DNA of 64,000 bases from JBBIPA01 sp963775935 (GCA_963775935.1 CAVZKR010000002.1:737189-801188); one strand, 5' to 3'; positions 8,710 through 18,134 are shown, counted from the stretch's first letter. The notes: generated from the sequence alone by a model not told the origin. Translations and numbers: made by a program.

Positions 8710-9855
8710 ATGATAGAGATTCGACTTAACGATAACTCGCAAATTCCACTATACCAACAGATTGTGGAGCAAATACGGCAATTTATTGCCACCAATCAAC
8801 TGCAGCTAGGTGAGCACTTGCCTACTGTGAGGCAACTGGCGCAGTCTTTGAACATCAATCCGGGTACTGTGGCAAAAGCGTATCTTGAATTAGAGCGGGA
8901 GGGACTGGTAATAGCTCGACGAAGTGGAGGTACTCTCGTTTCTAAGAGCGCCAGTGATCCCTCCTTTGTTGTAGTGCGGCAGAGACGTCTTTCCAATATG
9001 GTTAGCAGCAACATCCTTGATGCGCTGAGCCAGGGCTATACTCCTGAGGATATTGAAGCTACTTTCCATAGACATCTTGACCGCTGGCGCGAGGAACGGA
9101 GGCAGAGTACCGAAGTATTTGCTCCACAGGAAACCAGGCATGAGCATCCGGGAGATACTATATTTATCGTAGGCAGCCATGATTTAGCTCTCAGTTTACT
9201 GTTAAGTCAGCTAAAATATAAAGTCCCGGAGGTACATATCGATGTTACCTATGCCGGCAGCCTTGGTGGGCTTATTGCTCTTCAGGAGCAGAAAGCTGAT
9301 ATGGCTGGCATCCATCTGCTGGATGAAGAGACAGGTGAGTATAACTATCCCTATGTGAAACGTATTCTCACTGGCGTTGAGGTAGCTATTGTGCATCTGG
9401 CGTATCGTGTGCAGGGGCTGATGTTTGCTACTGGGAATCCCAAGCAGGTGAAAGAAATAGAAGACCTAAAGCGTTCTGATGTTACTTTTGTTAATCGACA
9501 GAAAGGCTCAGGAACAAGGGTGCTTCTGGACAGTGCGCTGCGGCAGCGGGGTATTCAGCACTCTGAAGTGAGAGGCTATGAACGTGAACGGGATACACAC
9601 CTCGCTGTAGCAACTGACATTTACCATGGTGATGCCGATGTTGGATTAGGTATTGAAGCGGCGGCGAATACCTGCAACCTGGGATTTGTGCCTTTGTTTC
9701 GGGAAAGATATGACCTGGTAATGCCACTGGGGAATTATAAGAGCAAGTTGTTTGCGCCCTTACTAGATATTATTAAAAGCGATGAGTTCAAGAGAGTCGT
9801 TGATACTATGCGGGGTTATGACACTTCCCAGACCGGTGTTACGACCTTCTGTTAA
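8710..9855 (+). CDS. GntR-type regulator with periplasmic-binding-like (TupA/ModA-like) sensor domain
   Basis: A 381-residue one-component regulator. Residues 1-75 are a GntR winged helix (PLYQQIVEQIRQFI, and TVRQLAQSLNINPGTVAKAY as recognition region). Residues 140-380 are a PBP-like domain (GSHDLALSLL, and VTFVNRQKGSGTRVLLD followed by GLGIEAAANTC), the fold used by molybdate and tungstate binding proteins. Read with the tungstate transporter 180 bp downstream, the simplest role is sensing tungstate or molybdate, or a related cofactor, and controlling tupABC. The Shine-Dalgarno (AAAGG) is weak. Confidence 0.82.
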   Translation: MIEIRLNDNSQIPLYQQIVEQIRQFIATNQLQLGEHLPTVRQLAQSLNINPGTVAKAYLELEREGLVIARRSGGTLVSKSASDPSFVVVRQRRLSNMVSSNILDALSQGYTPEDIEATFHRHLDRWREERRQSTEVFAPQETRHEHPGDTIFIVGSHDLALSLLLSQLKYKVPEVHIDVTYAGSLGGLIALQEQKADMAGIHLLDEETGEYNYPYVKRILTGVEVAIVHLAYRVQGLMFATGNPKQVKEIEDLKRSDVTFVNRQKGSGTRVLLDSALRQRGIQHSEVRGYERERDTHLAVATDIYHGDADVGLGIEAAANTCNLGFVPLFRERYDLVMPLGNYKSKLFAPLLDIIKSDEFKRVVDTMRGYDTSQTGVTTFC

Positions 9856-10037
9856 TGGACTTCGATTTTAATCAAGTAGCGTCTTCCTGAGATCAATAAT
9901 TAAGGAAGGCAGAATAAAAGTAATTGATGAAATCACCAATTCATTTATTTAGGAAGGAGGCGAGAGCAAAAAGGAGTTATTGTTTAAGAAAAGGCATTCA
10001 GGTTATTAATAATAGAAAGGAATGAGGAATTTAATCA

Positions 10038-10910
10038 ATGAATAAAAAAAGTCTAAAAATGGTCTCGTTTTTTATTGGAGTAGTAGTATTGCTTGTATTG
10101 GTACTGGGATGTGCTCCTGCACAACCCAAGCCAGCTAATCCGGAACTAATTCTGGCCAGCACTACGAGCACTGGTGACTCCGGTCTTATGGACGTTTTAA
10201 TTCCCATCTTTGAACAGAAGACAGGTTACAAAGTTAAACCCATATATGTTGGCACTGGCGCCGCCATGACGATGGGGGAGAAGGGCGAAGCTGATGTCCT
10301 GCTGGTTCATGCCCCGGACTCGGAAGTGAAATTTATGCAAGCTGGGCATGGTATCAATCGCAAACTGGTCATGCATAATGATTTCATTATTGTCGGCCCA
10401 GCAACAGACACAGCGGGTATAAAAGGGATAACTTCTGCTCTTGAAGCATTGAAGAAATTAGCTGCTGCCAAAGCCCTTTTTGTCAGCCGTGGCGACAATT
10501 CCGGTACTCATCAACTGGAGTTGAAGGTATGGAAAACTGCCGGCATTGAACCCAAAGGACAAACCTGGTATCAGGAAGCCGGTCAGGGCATGGGAGCAAC
10601 GCTCAATATCGCTTCTGAGAAGGCAGGCTACACGATAACTGACAGAGCTGTTTACTTGGCTACGAAGAAGAATCTTAGCCTGGATATCCTGGTCCAGGGT
10701 GACCCAATTCTTTTAAACATTTATCATGTTATCCAGGTAAACCCGCAGAAATCGCCCAAGATTAACGCCGAAGGCGCCAAAGCATTTTGTGATTATATGG
10801 TGGCTCCTGATACACAAAAGGCCATTAGTAAATTTGGAGTGGACAAATTTGGTCAGCCACTGTTCGTCCCTGATGCTGGTAAAACCGAAGCACAAATGGG
10901 AAGTGTTTAG
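10038..10910 (+). CDS. tupA: Tungstate ABC transporter substrate-binding lipoprotein
   Basis: 290 residues. An N-terminal signal helix ends in a lipobox (LVLGC, cysteine near residue 25). It is followed by TTSTGDSGLMD, VGTGAAMTMGEKGEADVLLV and the HAPDSE motif diagnostic of TupA/WtpA-like tungstate binders, with SRGDNSGTH and the WYQEAGQGMG segment that contributes to the oxyanion pocket. The mature protein would be tethered outside the membrane, capture tungstate with high affinity and deliver it to TupBC. A 13-bp hairpin lies between this gene and tupB, which would allow more TupA than TupBC to be made. Confidence 0.93.
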   Translation: MNKKSLKMVSFFIGVVVLLVLVLGCAPAQPKPANPELILASTTSTGDSGLMDVLIPIFEQKTGYKVKPIYVGTGAAMTMGEKGEADVLLVHAPDSEVKFMQAGHGINRKLVMHNDFIIVGPATDTAGIKGITSALEALKKLAAAKALFVSRGDNSGTHQLELKVWKTAGIEPKGQTWYQEAGQGMGATLNIASEKAGYTITDRAVYLATKKNLSLDILVQGDPILLNIYHVIQVNPQKSPKINAEGAKAFCDYMVAPDTQKAISKFGVDKFGQPLFVPDAGKTEAQMGSV

Positions 10911-10927
10911 GACAATATTGACCTTCT

Positions 10928-10959
10928 TCTTTCCCCTCCCTTCTTTGGGAGGGGAAAGA
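10928..10959 (+). promoter_or_regulatory. Intercistronic mRNA hairpin between tupA and tupB
   Basis: A perfect inverted repeat (CTTTCCCCTCCC with GGGAGGGGAAAG, 12 bp, extended to 13 by a T-A pair) with a 6-nt loop. No U-run follows on the plus strand, so it is more likely an mRNA-stabilising or partial-attenuation element than a full terminator. This arrangement is common after genes for substrate-binding proteins. Confidence 0.6.
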
Positions 10960-10987
10960 CCTTAAATACGTAGCAAGGTGACACTAT

Positions 10988-11686
10988 ATGGATCTAATTC
11001 TTGACGGTATTATTCAGGCTTTTCAGCTATTCATTCACGGTGACCCAGAAGTCTTACTAATCGGAGGGCTTTCATTAGGCGTCTCTCTCTTAGCAACAGC
11101 AATCAGTCTGCTTATTGGCGTTTTACTAGGTGCGACTCTAGCACTGAACCAGTTTCCCGGACGACGTTTTTTTGTCAGCCTGATTAATACAGGGATGGGA
11201 GCACCACCGGTAGTGGTCGGCCTAATTGTAACTATCCTGTTGTGGCGCAATGGCCCATTTGGCGTATTACATCTACTGTATACCCCATCGGCCATAGTGA
11301 TAGCTCAAGTGGTCATATCCTTACCTATAATTGTCGGATTCAGCATGGCGTCCATACAGCAGCTTGACTCCAAGCTCCGCCTTCAAATTCTGGCGCTGGG
11401 AGCATCGCGCTCACAATTTTTGTGGCTACTTATCAAGGAAACGCGGTTGCCACTCCTCGCTGCGGTTATGGCTGGTTTTGGCTCCGTCATATCTGAGGTA
11501 GGCGCTGCTATGATGGTAGGTGGCAATATTACTGGCCAAACGCGTGTGCTCACTACTGCCATAGTCATGGAGACAAGCAAAGGTGATTTTGCTCTAGCCA
11601 TAGCCCTGGGTATAATACTTATGGCACTTGTATACCTGGTAAATCTATGTCTTACCATAGTCCAACAGCGGAGTAGAGTACGGTGA
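10988..11686 (+). CDS. tupB: Tungstate ABC transporter permease
   Basis: A 232-residue inner-membrane permease of the CysW/ModB type with about five to six hydrophobic segments. The cytoplasmic EAA-like coupling loop is visible as LGASRSQFLWLLIKETRLPL. NTGMGAPPVVVGLIV and the VGGNITGQTRVLTTAIVMET stretch near the C-terminus are typical of TupB. Its stop overlaps the tupC GTG start (GTGA), giving translational coupling with the ATPase. Confidence 0.9.
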   Translation: MDLILDGIIQAFQLFIHGDPEVLLIGGLSLGVSLLATAISLLIGVLLGATLALNQFPGRRFFVSLINTGMGAPPVVVGLIVTILLWRNGPFGVLHLLYTPSAIVIAQVVISLPIIVGFSMASIQQLDSKLRLQILALGASRSQFLWLLIKETRLPLLAAVMAGFGSVISEVGAAMMVGGNITGQTRVLTTAIVMETSKGDFALAIALGIILMALVYLVNLCLTIVQQRSRVR

Positions 11687-12795
11687 ATCAGAACCACCTG
11701 CCAGCACGACCTAATACATTAGAAGCCAGTAACCTGTCTGTAGTCCTTGGTGGTAAAAGAGTGTTGGAAATACCATCACTACAGATATTGCCCAATGAGG
11801 TACTTGTCGTTATAGGCCCTAACGGTTCAGGAAAAACTACTCTTTTGCTTTGTTTGGCATTACTGTTGAAACCAGCAACAGGCACTATTTCCTATCTCGG
11901 GCATCCTGTCAACCACGGTTCCGACATATTGGCACTACGTCGTCGTTTTGCCGTAGTTTTTCAAGAATCGTTGCTGCTTAACACGACAGTATGGAATAAC
12001 ATTAGCCTTGGCTTGCGTCTGCGTAAGTGCAAAACGGAAGACATTAAACCGAGGGTTCAGATGTGGCTGGAGCGTTTCGGTATCGCTTCGCTGGCGCAAA
12101 GACAAGCCAAGGCACTATCCGGGGGCGAGGCAAAGAGGGTAAGCCTGGCACGTGCCTTTGCCTTACAGCCTGAAGTTCTTTTTCTTGATGAACCTTTTGC
12201 TGCCCTGGATACCCCAACTCATCAGTCCTTGGTAGAAGATTTTGATAGTGTACTACGGGAGACTAAGGTCACCACTGTCATGGTGACTCATGACCGTAAT
12301 GAAGCATTGGCACTGGCTAACCAGGTAGTACTGCTTATGAACGGGAAAATCCGCCAATCAGGCACTTCACAAGAAGTATTTTCCTGTCCGATAGATGAGG
12401 AGGTAGCCAACTTTATCGGGGCTGGCAATGTTATAAATGGAGTGGTTTGCTCACAAAGTGATAAGCTAGCCCTAGTCGATGTGGGGCAGCAACAGCTTTG
12501 TGTTGTATCCGACTTGCCAGAGGGAACCAAAGTCACTATTTTCCTTCACTATGAAGACATCACTATTTTGTTACCGACACCACAATCAATACGCAGCAGT
12601 GCGCGTAATCAAATGACCGGAAGAATAACCAAGGTATTCCCCCTAAATTCTCAGCTAAAGGTTACCATAGATTGTGGCTTCCCTCTAATAGCCCTTATCA
12701 CTAAACGCTCCTGGGAAGAATTAGCACTGAGTGTCGGACAGGGAGTAATTGCTTCATTTAAGGCATCTTCAGTCCACCTTATGGGCAAGTGTTGA
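11683..12795 (+). CDS. tupC: Tungstate ABC transporter ATP-binding protein with C-terminal TOBE/Mop-like domain
   Basis: A 370-residue ATPase with a GTG start inside the tupB stop. Walker A is GPNGSGKTT (near residue 45), the Q-loop lies in VVFQESLLL, the signature is LSGGEAKR (near 145), Walker B is LFLDEPFAALD (near 166), and the switch histidine is in VMVTHDRNE. Residues 290-365 form a TOBE/Mop-type oxyanion-binding domain, as in ModC, which may allow inhibition by internal tungstate. It powers TupB-mediated uptake for tungsto-enzymes. Confidence 0.9.
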   Translation: MNQNHLPARPNTLEASNLSVVLGGKRVLEIPSLQILPNEVLVVIGPNGSGKTTLLLCLALLLKPATGTISYLGHPVNHGSDILALRRRFAVVFQESLLLNTTVWNNISLGLRLRKCKTEDIKPRVQMWLERFGIASLAQRQAKALSGGEAKRVSLARAFALQPEVLFLDEPFAALDTPTHQSLVEDFDSVLRETKVTTVMVTHDRNEALALANQVVLLMNGKIRQSGTSQEVFSCPIDEEVANFIGAGNVINGVVCSQSDKLALVDVGQQQLCVVSDLPEGTKVTIFLHYEDITILLPTPQSIRSSARNQMTGRITKVFPLNSQLKVTIDCGFPLIALITKRSWEELALSVGQGVIASFKASSVHLMGKC

Positions 12796-12860
12796 GAGAT
12801 ATTAAAACGATAATTTTGAAAAACTGTATAATTGAATCAAATACTTATTGATGGGGGAGA

Positions 12861-13073
12861 ATGATGAAAATCAGCGCACGTAATGTATTAAAAGGAAAAG
12901 TAAAGCAAGTTAAACATGGGGCAGTAAATAGTGAAGTGATTGTTAAACTTGCTAATGGGGTTGAGGTCGTTTCAGTTATTACCAAGGAATCAGCTGAGAA
13001 GTTGAAATTAGCTAAAGGTAAAAACGTCTACGCCATTATTAAAGCCAGCAATGTAATGATAGGCATTGACTAA
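12861..13073 (+). CDS. Molbindin (single TOBE/Mop domain)
   Basis: A 70-residue protein consisting of one Mop domain: MKISARNVLKGKVKQVKHG, then VNSEVIVKLANG and the KASNVMIGID ending typical of molbindins. These small cytoplasmic oligomers store molybdate or tungstate. It lies 65 bp after tupC and is probably part of the same operon. Two adjacent ATGs (12,861 and 12,864) follow GGGGGAGA; the second gives the more typical N-terminus. Confidence 0.85.
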   Translation: MMKISARNVLKGKVKQVKHGAVNSEVIVKLANGVEVVSVITKESAEKLKLAKGKNVYAIIKASNVMIGID

Positions 13074-13078
13074 TTTAT

Positions 13079-13132
13079 ATGCTTGACTTGCTCTAGAGTC
13101 AAATAAGATTGCCGTTTCTTGTTGTCAAGCAT
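13079..13132. terminator. Inverted repeat between convergent genes
   Basis: ATGCTTGAC at 13079-13087 is matched perfectly by GTCAAGCAT at 13124-13132, with a 36-nt loop. It lies between the molbindin gene and the convergent surface-protein gene and may end transcription from both sides. The long loop and lack of U-runs make this tentative. Confidence 0.35.
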
Positions 13133-13147
13133 AAACCGAATTTCAGG

Positions 13148-14299
13148 TTACCGCCGCACTAGAAACACCAGGACAATAACAGCAATAAGCAAGGCAATAC
13201 CAATGCCAATCACCACCCATACCCAGGGAGGCGTTGGCGTTTCTTCTGGTGCTATTTCAGATACAGTTACAGGTGCCGGTGCAGGCTTCGCTTCGGTATA
13301 GAAAGTAAATACTGGACTGGGATCGCTGGGAGCAGGTTGTATTGCCATGACCTGCCAGAAATAGCTGGTACTGTAGTCGAGAGCACCTTCGTAAACATAT
13401 GCAGTCGTGGTCACCTCTGCCAGAGTCACTATATTAGTCAGACTGGGATCTCTTGCCAGAATGAAACGGTACCTGGTAGTTTCTTTGTACGGTGACCAGC
13501 TAAAGGGTACTGATTTTACCGGATAGCTGCAACAGCCATTAACAGGGCTGAATAAGTGGACTCCGAGGTAGGGGGTCACTACCGGATAGCCTGCGCCAAT
13601 GGTGAACTGCTGTGGATAAGACCAGGGCCCCAGTATTGCCTGACCGGTAGCTGCCTGGCGTACTCTCGCTCTCCAATAGTAGGTATGCCCTGCTTCCAAC
13701 CTTCCTCCAGCCAGGTACAGCATTGCCGGTGCTGTACTGGAACTGGGAGTGTAGATGCCGGAGTCGAACACCATAAGAGTAAATCTGGGGTCCTTCGCAA
13801 TCTGCACCTGATATTCTGTGGAAAGGCATAGTTGCTCCAGCTCGAAGACGATATCATCATTTCTACCGGTGACCGGGTCAACGCCGACAAACTGCTGACT
13901 GGTAGACGTATCGGCGGTTTTTACGGTGATGGTAACGAAGCTGGTGACGCTACCTGTTATGTTGGTGGCGATAAGCGTGTAGGCTGTATCTGTTGCTGGT
14001 AATACCCTGGTAGTTCCAATTGGTTCTACCTTGTCGTATGTTGGTTGAATACTGACAGATTCTGCCCCGGTAACACTCCAGCTTAGTGTTACCGTTTGAC
14101 CCGCGGTGACTATCTGCGGACTGGCTGTAAAGGAATTGATGACAGGTGGAGTTAGCACTGGAGGTAGAGATCCAGGTGAAGTCGCAGAAGTAGAAATTTG
14201 TGGTTCTCCAATGGGAATGGTAATGCAACTGGCGCTCTGAACAAGCAGTACCATAATCGCCAAAACCGCCCACCTGCATCTTCGCCACGATGATTTCAT
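13148..14299 (-). CDS. Secreted, membrane-anchored protein with Ig/fibronectin-like domains
   Basis: About 383 residues from an ATG at 14,299 (MKSSWRRCRW); an earlier in-frame ATG at 14,317 is possible. It has a signal helix ending in a cysteine that could be a weak lipobox (QSASC). A low-complexity Pro/Ser/Thr linker follows, then a bacterial Ig-like repeat (residues 55-125, TAGQTVTLSWSVTGA and VLPATDTAYTL) and one or two fibronectin-like regions with aromatic YYWRARV and YFWQVMA strands. The C-terminus is a transmembrane helix capped by basic residues (VFLVRR). It is probably displayed at the cell surface. The ligand is unknown. Confidence 0.7.
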   Translation of the reverse strand: MKSSWRRCRWAVLAIMVLLVQSASCITIPIGEPQISTSATSPGSLPPVLTPPVINSFTASPQIVTAGQTVTLSWSVTGAESVSIQPTYDKVEPIGTTRVLPATDTAYTLIATNITGSVTSFVTITVKTADTSTSQQFVGVDPVTGRNDDIVFELEQLCLSTEYQVQIAKDPRFTLMVFDSGIYTPSSSTAPAMLYLAGGRLEAGHTYYWRARVRQAATGQAILGPWSYPQQFTIGAGYPVVTPYLGVHLFSPVNGCCSYPVKSVPFSWSPYKETTRYRFILARDPSLTNIVTLAEVTTTAYVYEGALDYSTSYFWQVMAIQPAPSDPSPVFTFYTEAKPAPAPVTVSEIAPEETPTPPWVWVVIGIGIALLIAVIVLVFLVRR

Positions 14300-14501
14300 A
14301 ATAACTAAATTATACATGCGGCGACATTAAAAGCGAAAAAAGTACTACGACAAAATCATTAGAGCGTTCATAAATATTTGAAAAGAGTTTTTGTATTCGA
14401 GACCAAAGATCTTTTTTATGCTTTTGCCAGCGCGAGTAAAGGCAAAGCTGTGGAAAGTTGAGTGGCGGAAAGAGGGAAAGACATGGAATGACTATATTTT
14501 A

Positions 14502-15908
14502 CTACAGGTCAAAAACCTTTCCTGGATTTAAAATATTCCTTGGATCGAAAGCTTTCTTAATGCGCTTCATAATAGCGCGCTTATCTTTGCTCATTTCTAT
14601 ATCAAGGTATGCTTTTTTCGCCATGCCGATGCCATGTTCTCCTGATAGAGAGCCTCCCAGTGCAATACCTGCCTGATAAACCTGACGCATGATAGCAGGT
14701 AACTTTTTTCGCCATTCCTCTACATCCATATTTACGCAAATAGGATGCAGGTGAACATTCCCATCGCCAGCATGACCGTAGGCAATAATAGGCACACCAT
14801 GCTCCTGTGCTATTCCTCTGACCTCCTTCACTAATGTGGCTATCTGGCTGCGAGGCACGACCACATCTATGATCTCCATTGGGGCATAACGTTTGAGGGC
14901 ATAAGAGAATTGCTCCCTGGCATGGAGCAATTTCCTTTTGGCTCTTTCACTGCCTGGTACCATAGCCTCAACTGCTCCATGTTGTCTGCAAATAGCTTCA
15001 ACCGTGGTGAAGTAATCAGTTATTGTCTCTGTCGATTCCCCTTCCATAATTATCATAAGGAAAGCCTCATGTTCATGGAATGGTATCTCCTCATTGAGAT
15101 ACTTTTCTACGATTTCGACGATGCTCCGTTCCATGAATTCGAGCCCTATTGGAGTAATGTTGAGCCGAAGTATCTCAGGGACAGCGTCTATAGCATCTTG
15201 CAGATTCCTGAATGGTACGAAGAGGACTTCTTTCTTGGTTAACTTGGTGGAGAGACGGAGAATAATCTTGGTGATGACGGCTAACGTACCTTCGGAACCT
15301 GCGATGAGCTGGGTCAGGTCATAACCTGTAGAGCATTTCACAAACTCGCCACCAGTGTTGACGATGTCGCCATTGGGCAACACAGCTTCTAAACCCAGGA
15401 CATGGTGTCTGGTAACACCATACTTTACGGCATTGCTACCACCGGCATTGGTGGCGACACTGCCACCGATGGAAGCAGTCATCTCGCCTAGAAAGATAGG
15501 GTAGTACAGCCCTTGCTCGTCTACTGCATTATGGAAGTCAGCAAGAGTAACTGCCGGTTCCACGATAGCGGTGAAATTGTCTCTGTCTATCTCGATGATA
15601 CGGTTCATCCGTTCCAGGGAGAGAAGAATTCCACCGTAAATGGGTATACAGCCACCACTTAACCCTGTCCCGGCACCTCGGGGTGTTACTGCTATCCTGT
15701 GTTTATAAGCATAAGCCAGTAATCTGGAAACAGAAGCAGTATCGACGGGCTTAGCGATAACCTGTGGGAGGTGTGGTTGGGGCAGCGCCATTTCGTCGCT
15801 AGCGTAATTTTCCAGGTCGCTTTTTCTGGTGGAGATACTATCTTTATCGAGAAGTGCTATAAGCCCTTCGATGGTTTGTGTGGTAATCTGTCCATAGTGT
15901 TTTTTCAT
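14502..15908 (-). CDS. GlcD-type FAD-linked oxidase
   Basis: About 468 residues. The N-terminal PCMH/FAD-binding half has GTGLSGGCIPIYGGI and the PAVTLADFHNAVDEQGLYYP stretch, with ASIGGSVATNAGG contacting the flavin. The C-terminal FAD-oxidase half has AYGHAGDGNVHLHP, SGEHGIGMAK and the terminal DPRNILNPGK. This is the D-lactate/glycolate/2-hydroxyglutarate dehydrogenase fold; the substrate cannot be assigned. The ATG at 15,908 follows GGTGAGGG; a GTG at 15,917 is an in-frame alternative. It stands alone, with no CCG partner beside it, unlike similar proteins later in the window. Confidence 0.87.
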   Translation of the reverse strand: MKKHYGQITTQTIEGLIALLDKDSISTRKSDLENYASDEMALPQPHLPQVIAKPVDTASVSRLLAYAYKHRIAVTPRGAGTGLSGGCIPIYGGILLSLERMNRIIEIDRDNFTAIVEPAVTLADFHNAVDEQGLYYPIFLGEMTASIGGSVATNAGGSNAVKYGVTRHHVLGLEAVLPNGDIVNTGGEFVKCSTGYDLTQLIAGSEGTLAVITKIILRLSTKLTKKEVLFVPFRNLQDAIDAVPEILRLNITPIGLEFMERSIVEIVEKYLNEEIPFHEHEAFLMIIMEGESTETITDYFTTVEAICRQHGAVEAMVPGSERAKRKLLHAREQFSYALKRYAPMEIIDVVVPRSQIATLVKEVRGIAQEHGVPIIAYGHAGDGNVHLHPICVNMDVEEWRKKLPAIMRQVYQAGIALGGSLSGEHGIGMAKKAYLDIEMSKDKRAIMKRIKKAFDPRNILNPGKVFDL

Positions 15909-16036
15909 TTCCCTCACCTGAAGATGTAATGCATTTACTCGAGGGCGGGTAACTTGTACACAAAAATTTGTAGCTGTTAAATAGTAGCATTAACTCATTC
16001 TACTGGCAACAGACAGCTGCAGAATAACTCATCTAT

Positions 16037-16065
16037 TTGCATTGTCAATATCCCGTTGGTATAAT
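16037..16065 (+). promoter_or_regulatory. Sigma-70-type promoter before the coiled-coil gene and tRNA-Arg
   Basis: TTGCAT at 16037-16042, a 17-bp spacer, then a consensus TATAAT at 16060-16065. The coding start at 16,151 and the tRNA at 16,610 are downstream on the same strand with no obvious terminator between them, so they may be co-transcribed. Confidence 0.6.
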
Positions 16066-16150
16066 TTTCTTTTGTGAAGCGGTTGCTGTAGATATGTTAT
16101 ATATCGGATGATGCGTTTGGTCTTATGGAAACAGGGAGGCATTTAATAGA

Positions 16151-16603
16151 ATGGTAAGAAAGTCAAGGAAACCTGGCGTACAGGAAATAATAAAAACACT
16201 GGTGGATTCAGAAATTCCAGAGATCCAGTCTGTGGCAAAGCAATTGACGGAATGGACGAAACAGCTTGAGGAGCATAGCTGGAAGCTACAGCACTATGCG
16301 TCTGAGATAGAGAGCCTGGCAGCAGTGGAAGCGGCTGAAGCTAGTGATGAGGTCAGCCTGGCAGAGCTGGTAAAGGACCTGGAGAAAACCTTGTCTCAGC
16401 TACGCGGCGGGCCCGGTAAGGTTGCCGCCTTACCAGAAGGCAATAGAAGACCCGTGGTGGAAGAGAAAGTTGAAGAGCCGGAGGTTGTGGCATTGGAAAA
16501 GGCGGAGATGGAGACGGAGAGGGATGAGCGAGGCTTGCAAGCATTCGAAACCTACACTACTCCTGAAGGATTTGTGGTCAGGAGAGTACGGCGTCTACTT
16601 TAG
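16151..16603 (+). CDS. Hypothetical coiled-coil protein
   Basis: A 150-residue charged protein with no recognised domain. Residues 20-90 are predicted by eye to be an amphipathic helix or coiled coil (heptad-like Leu/Ile in ESLAAVEAAEASDEVSLAEL). An acidic low-complexity stretch rich in Glu and Val follows, then a short ordered tail (YTTPEGFVVRRVRRLL). It is preceded by GGAGGC and a good promoter and ends 6 bp before tRNA-Arg. Function unknown. Confidence 0.55.
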   Translation: MVRKSRKPGVQEIIKTLVDSEIPEIQSVAKQLTEWTKQLEEHSWKLQHYASEIESLAAVEAAEASDEVSLAELVKDLEKTLSQLRGGPGKVAALPEGNRRPVVEEKVEEPEVVALEKAEMETERDERGLQAFETYTTPEGFVVRRVRRLL

Positions 16604-16609
16604 AAGGCT

Positions 16610-16686
16610 GCCCCTGTAGCTCAGACGGATAGAGCAGCGGTTTCCTAAACCGCGTGTCGGGCGTTCGAATCGCCCCAGGGGTACCA
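16610..16686 (+). tRNA. tRNA-Arg (anticodon CCT)
   Basis: A 77-nt gene with an encoded CCA. The acceptor stem GCCCCTG pairs with CAGGGGT (one G-U), the D arm is AGCTCAGACGGATAGAGC, the anticodon stem GCGGT/ACCGC carries loop TTCCTAA (anticodon CCT, reads AGG), and the T arm is GGGCGTTCGAATCGCCC. It is followed at 142 bp by a tyrosine recombinase, a usual arrangement for elements that integrate at tRNA 3' ends. Confidence 0.97.
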
Positions 16687-16827
16687 CGAAGCTAAATTTA
16701 CCCCCAAAAGAGCTTTTTACCACAAAATTGACACCCTGTTCGGAAGACAATTTCAGGTCACTTCCCGGTCAATTAAACATCAATTTTAGTTCATGTTTTG
16801 TTGACCAGAAAAGGAGGCTGATAGAAA

Positions 16828-17820
16828 ATGTCTTCTAGACAGAAGAGGTGGGAAACCGTGGAAAAAGCTTCGATCCCCATTGCAACATTAGTTGACCGTT
16901 ATCTTTCGGCATGCCGCTCTGCCGGTATGAGCCCGAAGACATTACGCGGTTACAACGAGAAACTCGGCAGATATGTACGTGTTGCAGGTGGAATTCTCGG
17001 TAATTTTACCATCGAGACAGTTCGCCAGCATCTCACGGATCTGCAGAAAGCAAAGAAGTGGGAGGGTCATCCTTATACACCGTCGACACAGGAAACACTA
17101 TCAACCACGAGTATTCGGAATCATGGCAGAGTTCTAAGCAGTTTCGCCAGCTGGCTTGAAGACGAGGGTTACACTGGATTCAATGTTCTGTCAGGCTTGA
17201 AGTTGCCGAGAGCCAATGACATCAGGATGGAACCATTGAGTGATGAGGAGATTCCCCGTTTAATGTCATGCTTCAACCTTAACTGGGAGATAGGTTGTCG
17301 CAATGCAGCAATGATCTGGCTTTTCCTGGATACAGGACTACGCTGTGCCGAGCTGATTGGGCTGGACAAGGAGAACCTGTTCCTTGAGACCAGGAGGCTA
17401 AAAATATTTGGTAAGGGCCGTAAAGAAAGAATCGTGCCATTCGGGCACCAGGTAAAACGGCTTCTCGAGCGCTATATATATCATCTCAGGCCAAAGCCGT
17501 TGCAGAAAGACAAGATATTTTTGACATCAGAAGGTTACCCGATCACCGAAAATACCGTCAAGATGGTTGTCCGGAGGGCTGCGGATAAGGCTAATATACT
17601 CCGTTTGCACGTTCATCTTCTCCGTCACACGTTTGCCACAAGGTTTGTTTTGAAAGGTGGCGATACTATGTGGCTTCAAACAGTTATGGGACATGAGCGA
17701 CTTGAAACGACGCAGAGATATGTTAAGCATGGCGCGCTTCAGCAGGTAGTACTGGAAAGATCACTATGTCCCATGGATGAGATTTTATTGCCACGGAGGC
17801 TTGGTTCCAGACAGAAATAA
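16828..17820 (+). CDS. Tyrosine recombinase / integrase
   Basis: 330 residues. The N-terminal SAM-like core-binding domain spans residues 10-105 (LVDRYLSACRSAGMSPKTL). The catalytic domain has the first Arg in DTGLRCAELIGL, the HxxR box in HLLRHTFATRF, the His of MGHERLETTQ and the nucleophile in RYVKHG. All residues of the R-K-H-R-H-Y set can be placed. AAAGGAGG precedes the ATG. Its position just downstream of tRNA-Arg suggests it is the integrase of an island whose left attachment site is the tRNA 3' end. Confidence 0.9.
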   Translation: MSSRQKRWETVEKASIPIATLVDRYLSACRSAGMSPKTLRGYNEKLGRYVRVAGGILGNFTIETVRQHLTDLQKAKKWEGHPYTPSTQETLSTTSIRNHGRVLSSFASWLEDEGYTGFNVLSGLKLPRANDIRMEPLSDEEIPRLMSCFNLNWEIGCRNAAMIWLFLDTGLRCAELIGLDKENLFLETRRLKIFGKGRKERIVPFGHQVKRLLERYIYHLRPKPLQKDKIFLTSEGYPITENTVKMVVRRAADKANILRLHVHLLRHTFATRFVLKGGDTMWLQTVMGHERLETTQRYVKHGALQQVVLERSLCPMDEILLPRRLGSRQK

Positions 17821-18134
17821 GATCTTTGTTGGTGGAAGTGAAGGAGGCTCGACCTACGTCAGTACCGTACAATTATTGATTTAGTGACAAAAAGACGAGC
17901 TCTTGGTGTCAGATTCAAGAATTAAAGTCATTGATTCCAGAATGGTTCAGTGGTAGCCCACATTGGATACCGAACTCAAGACAAGCTTGTGCTGTATTCC
18001 ATATATGGTTTACATGAAGCTTGCTCACTTAAAAAACCCCCATTCAAAGATCGGCATCGCACATTATATAATACTATTGACTTCAAGCTCTTAAGACAAC
18101 AAGAGCCCATTACGAAGGCAAATCGATTACATGG
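17821..18134. other. Gap without recognisable genes
   Basis: This 314-bp stretch separates the integrase from the convergent toxin-antitoxin operon. Short frames are present, but none has a ribosome-binding site or a recognisable motif. Confidence 0.5.
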
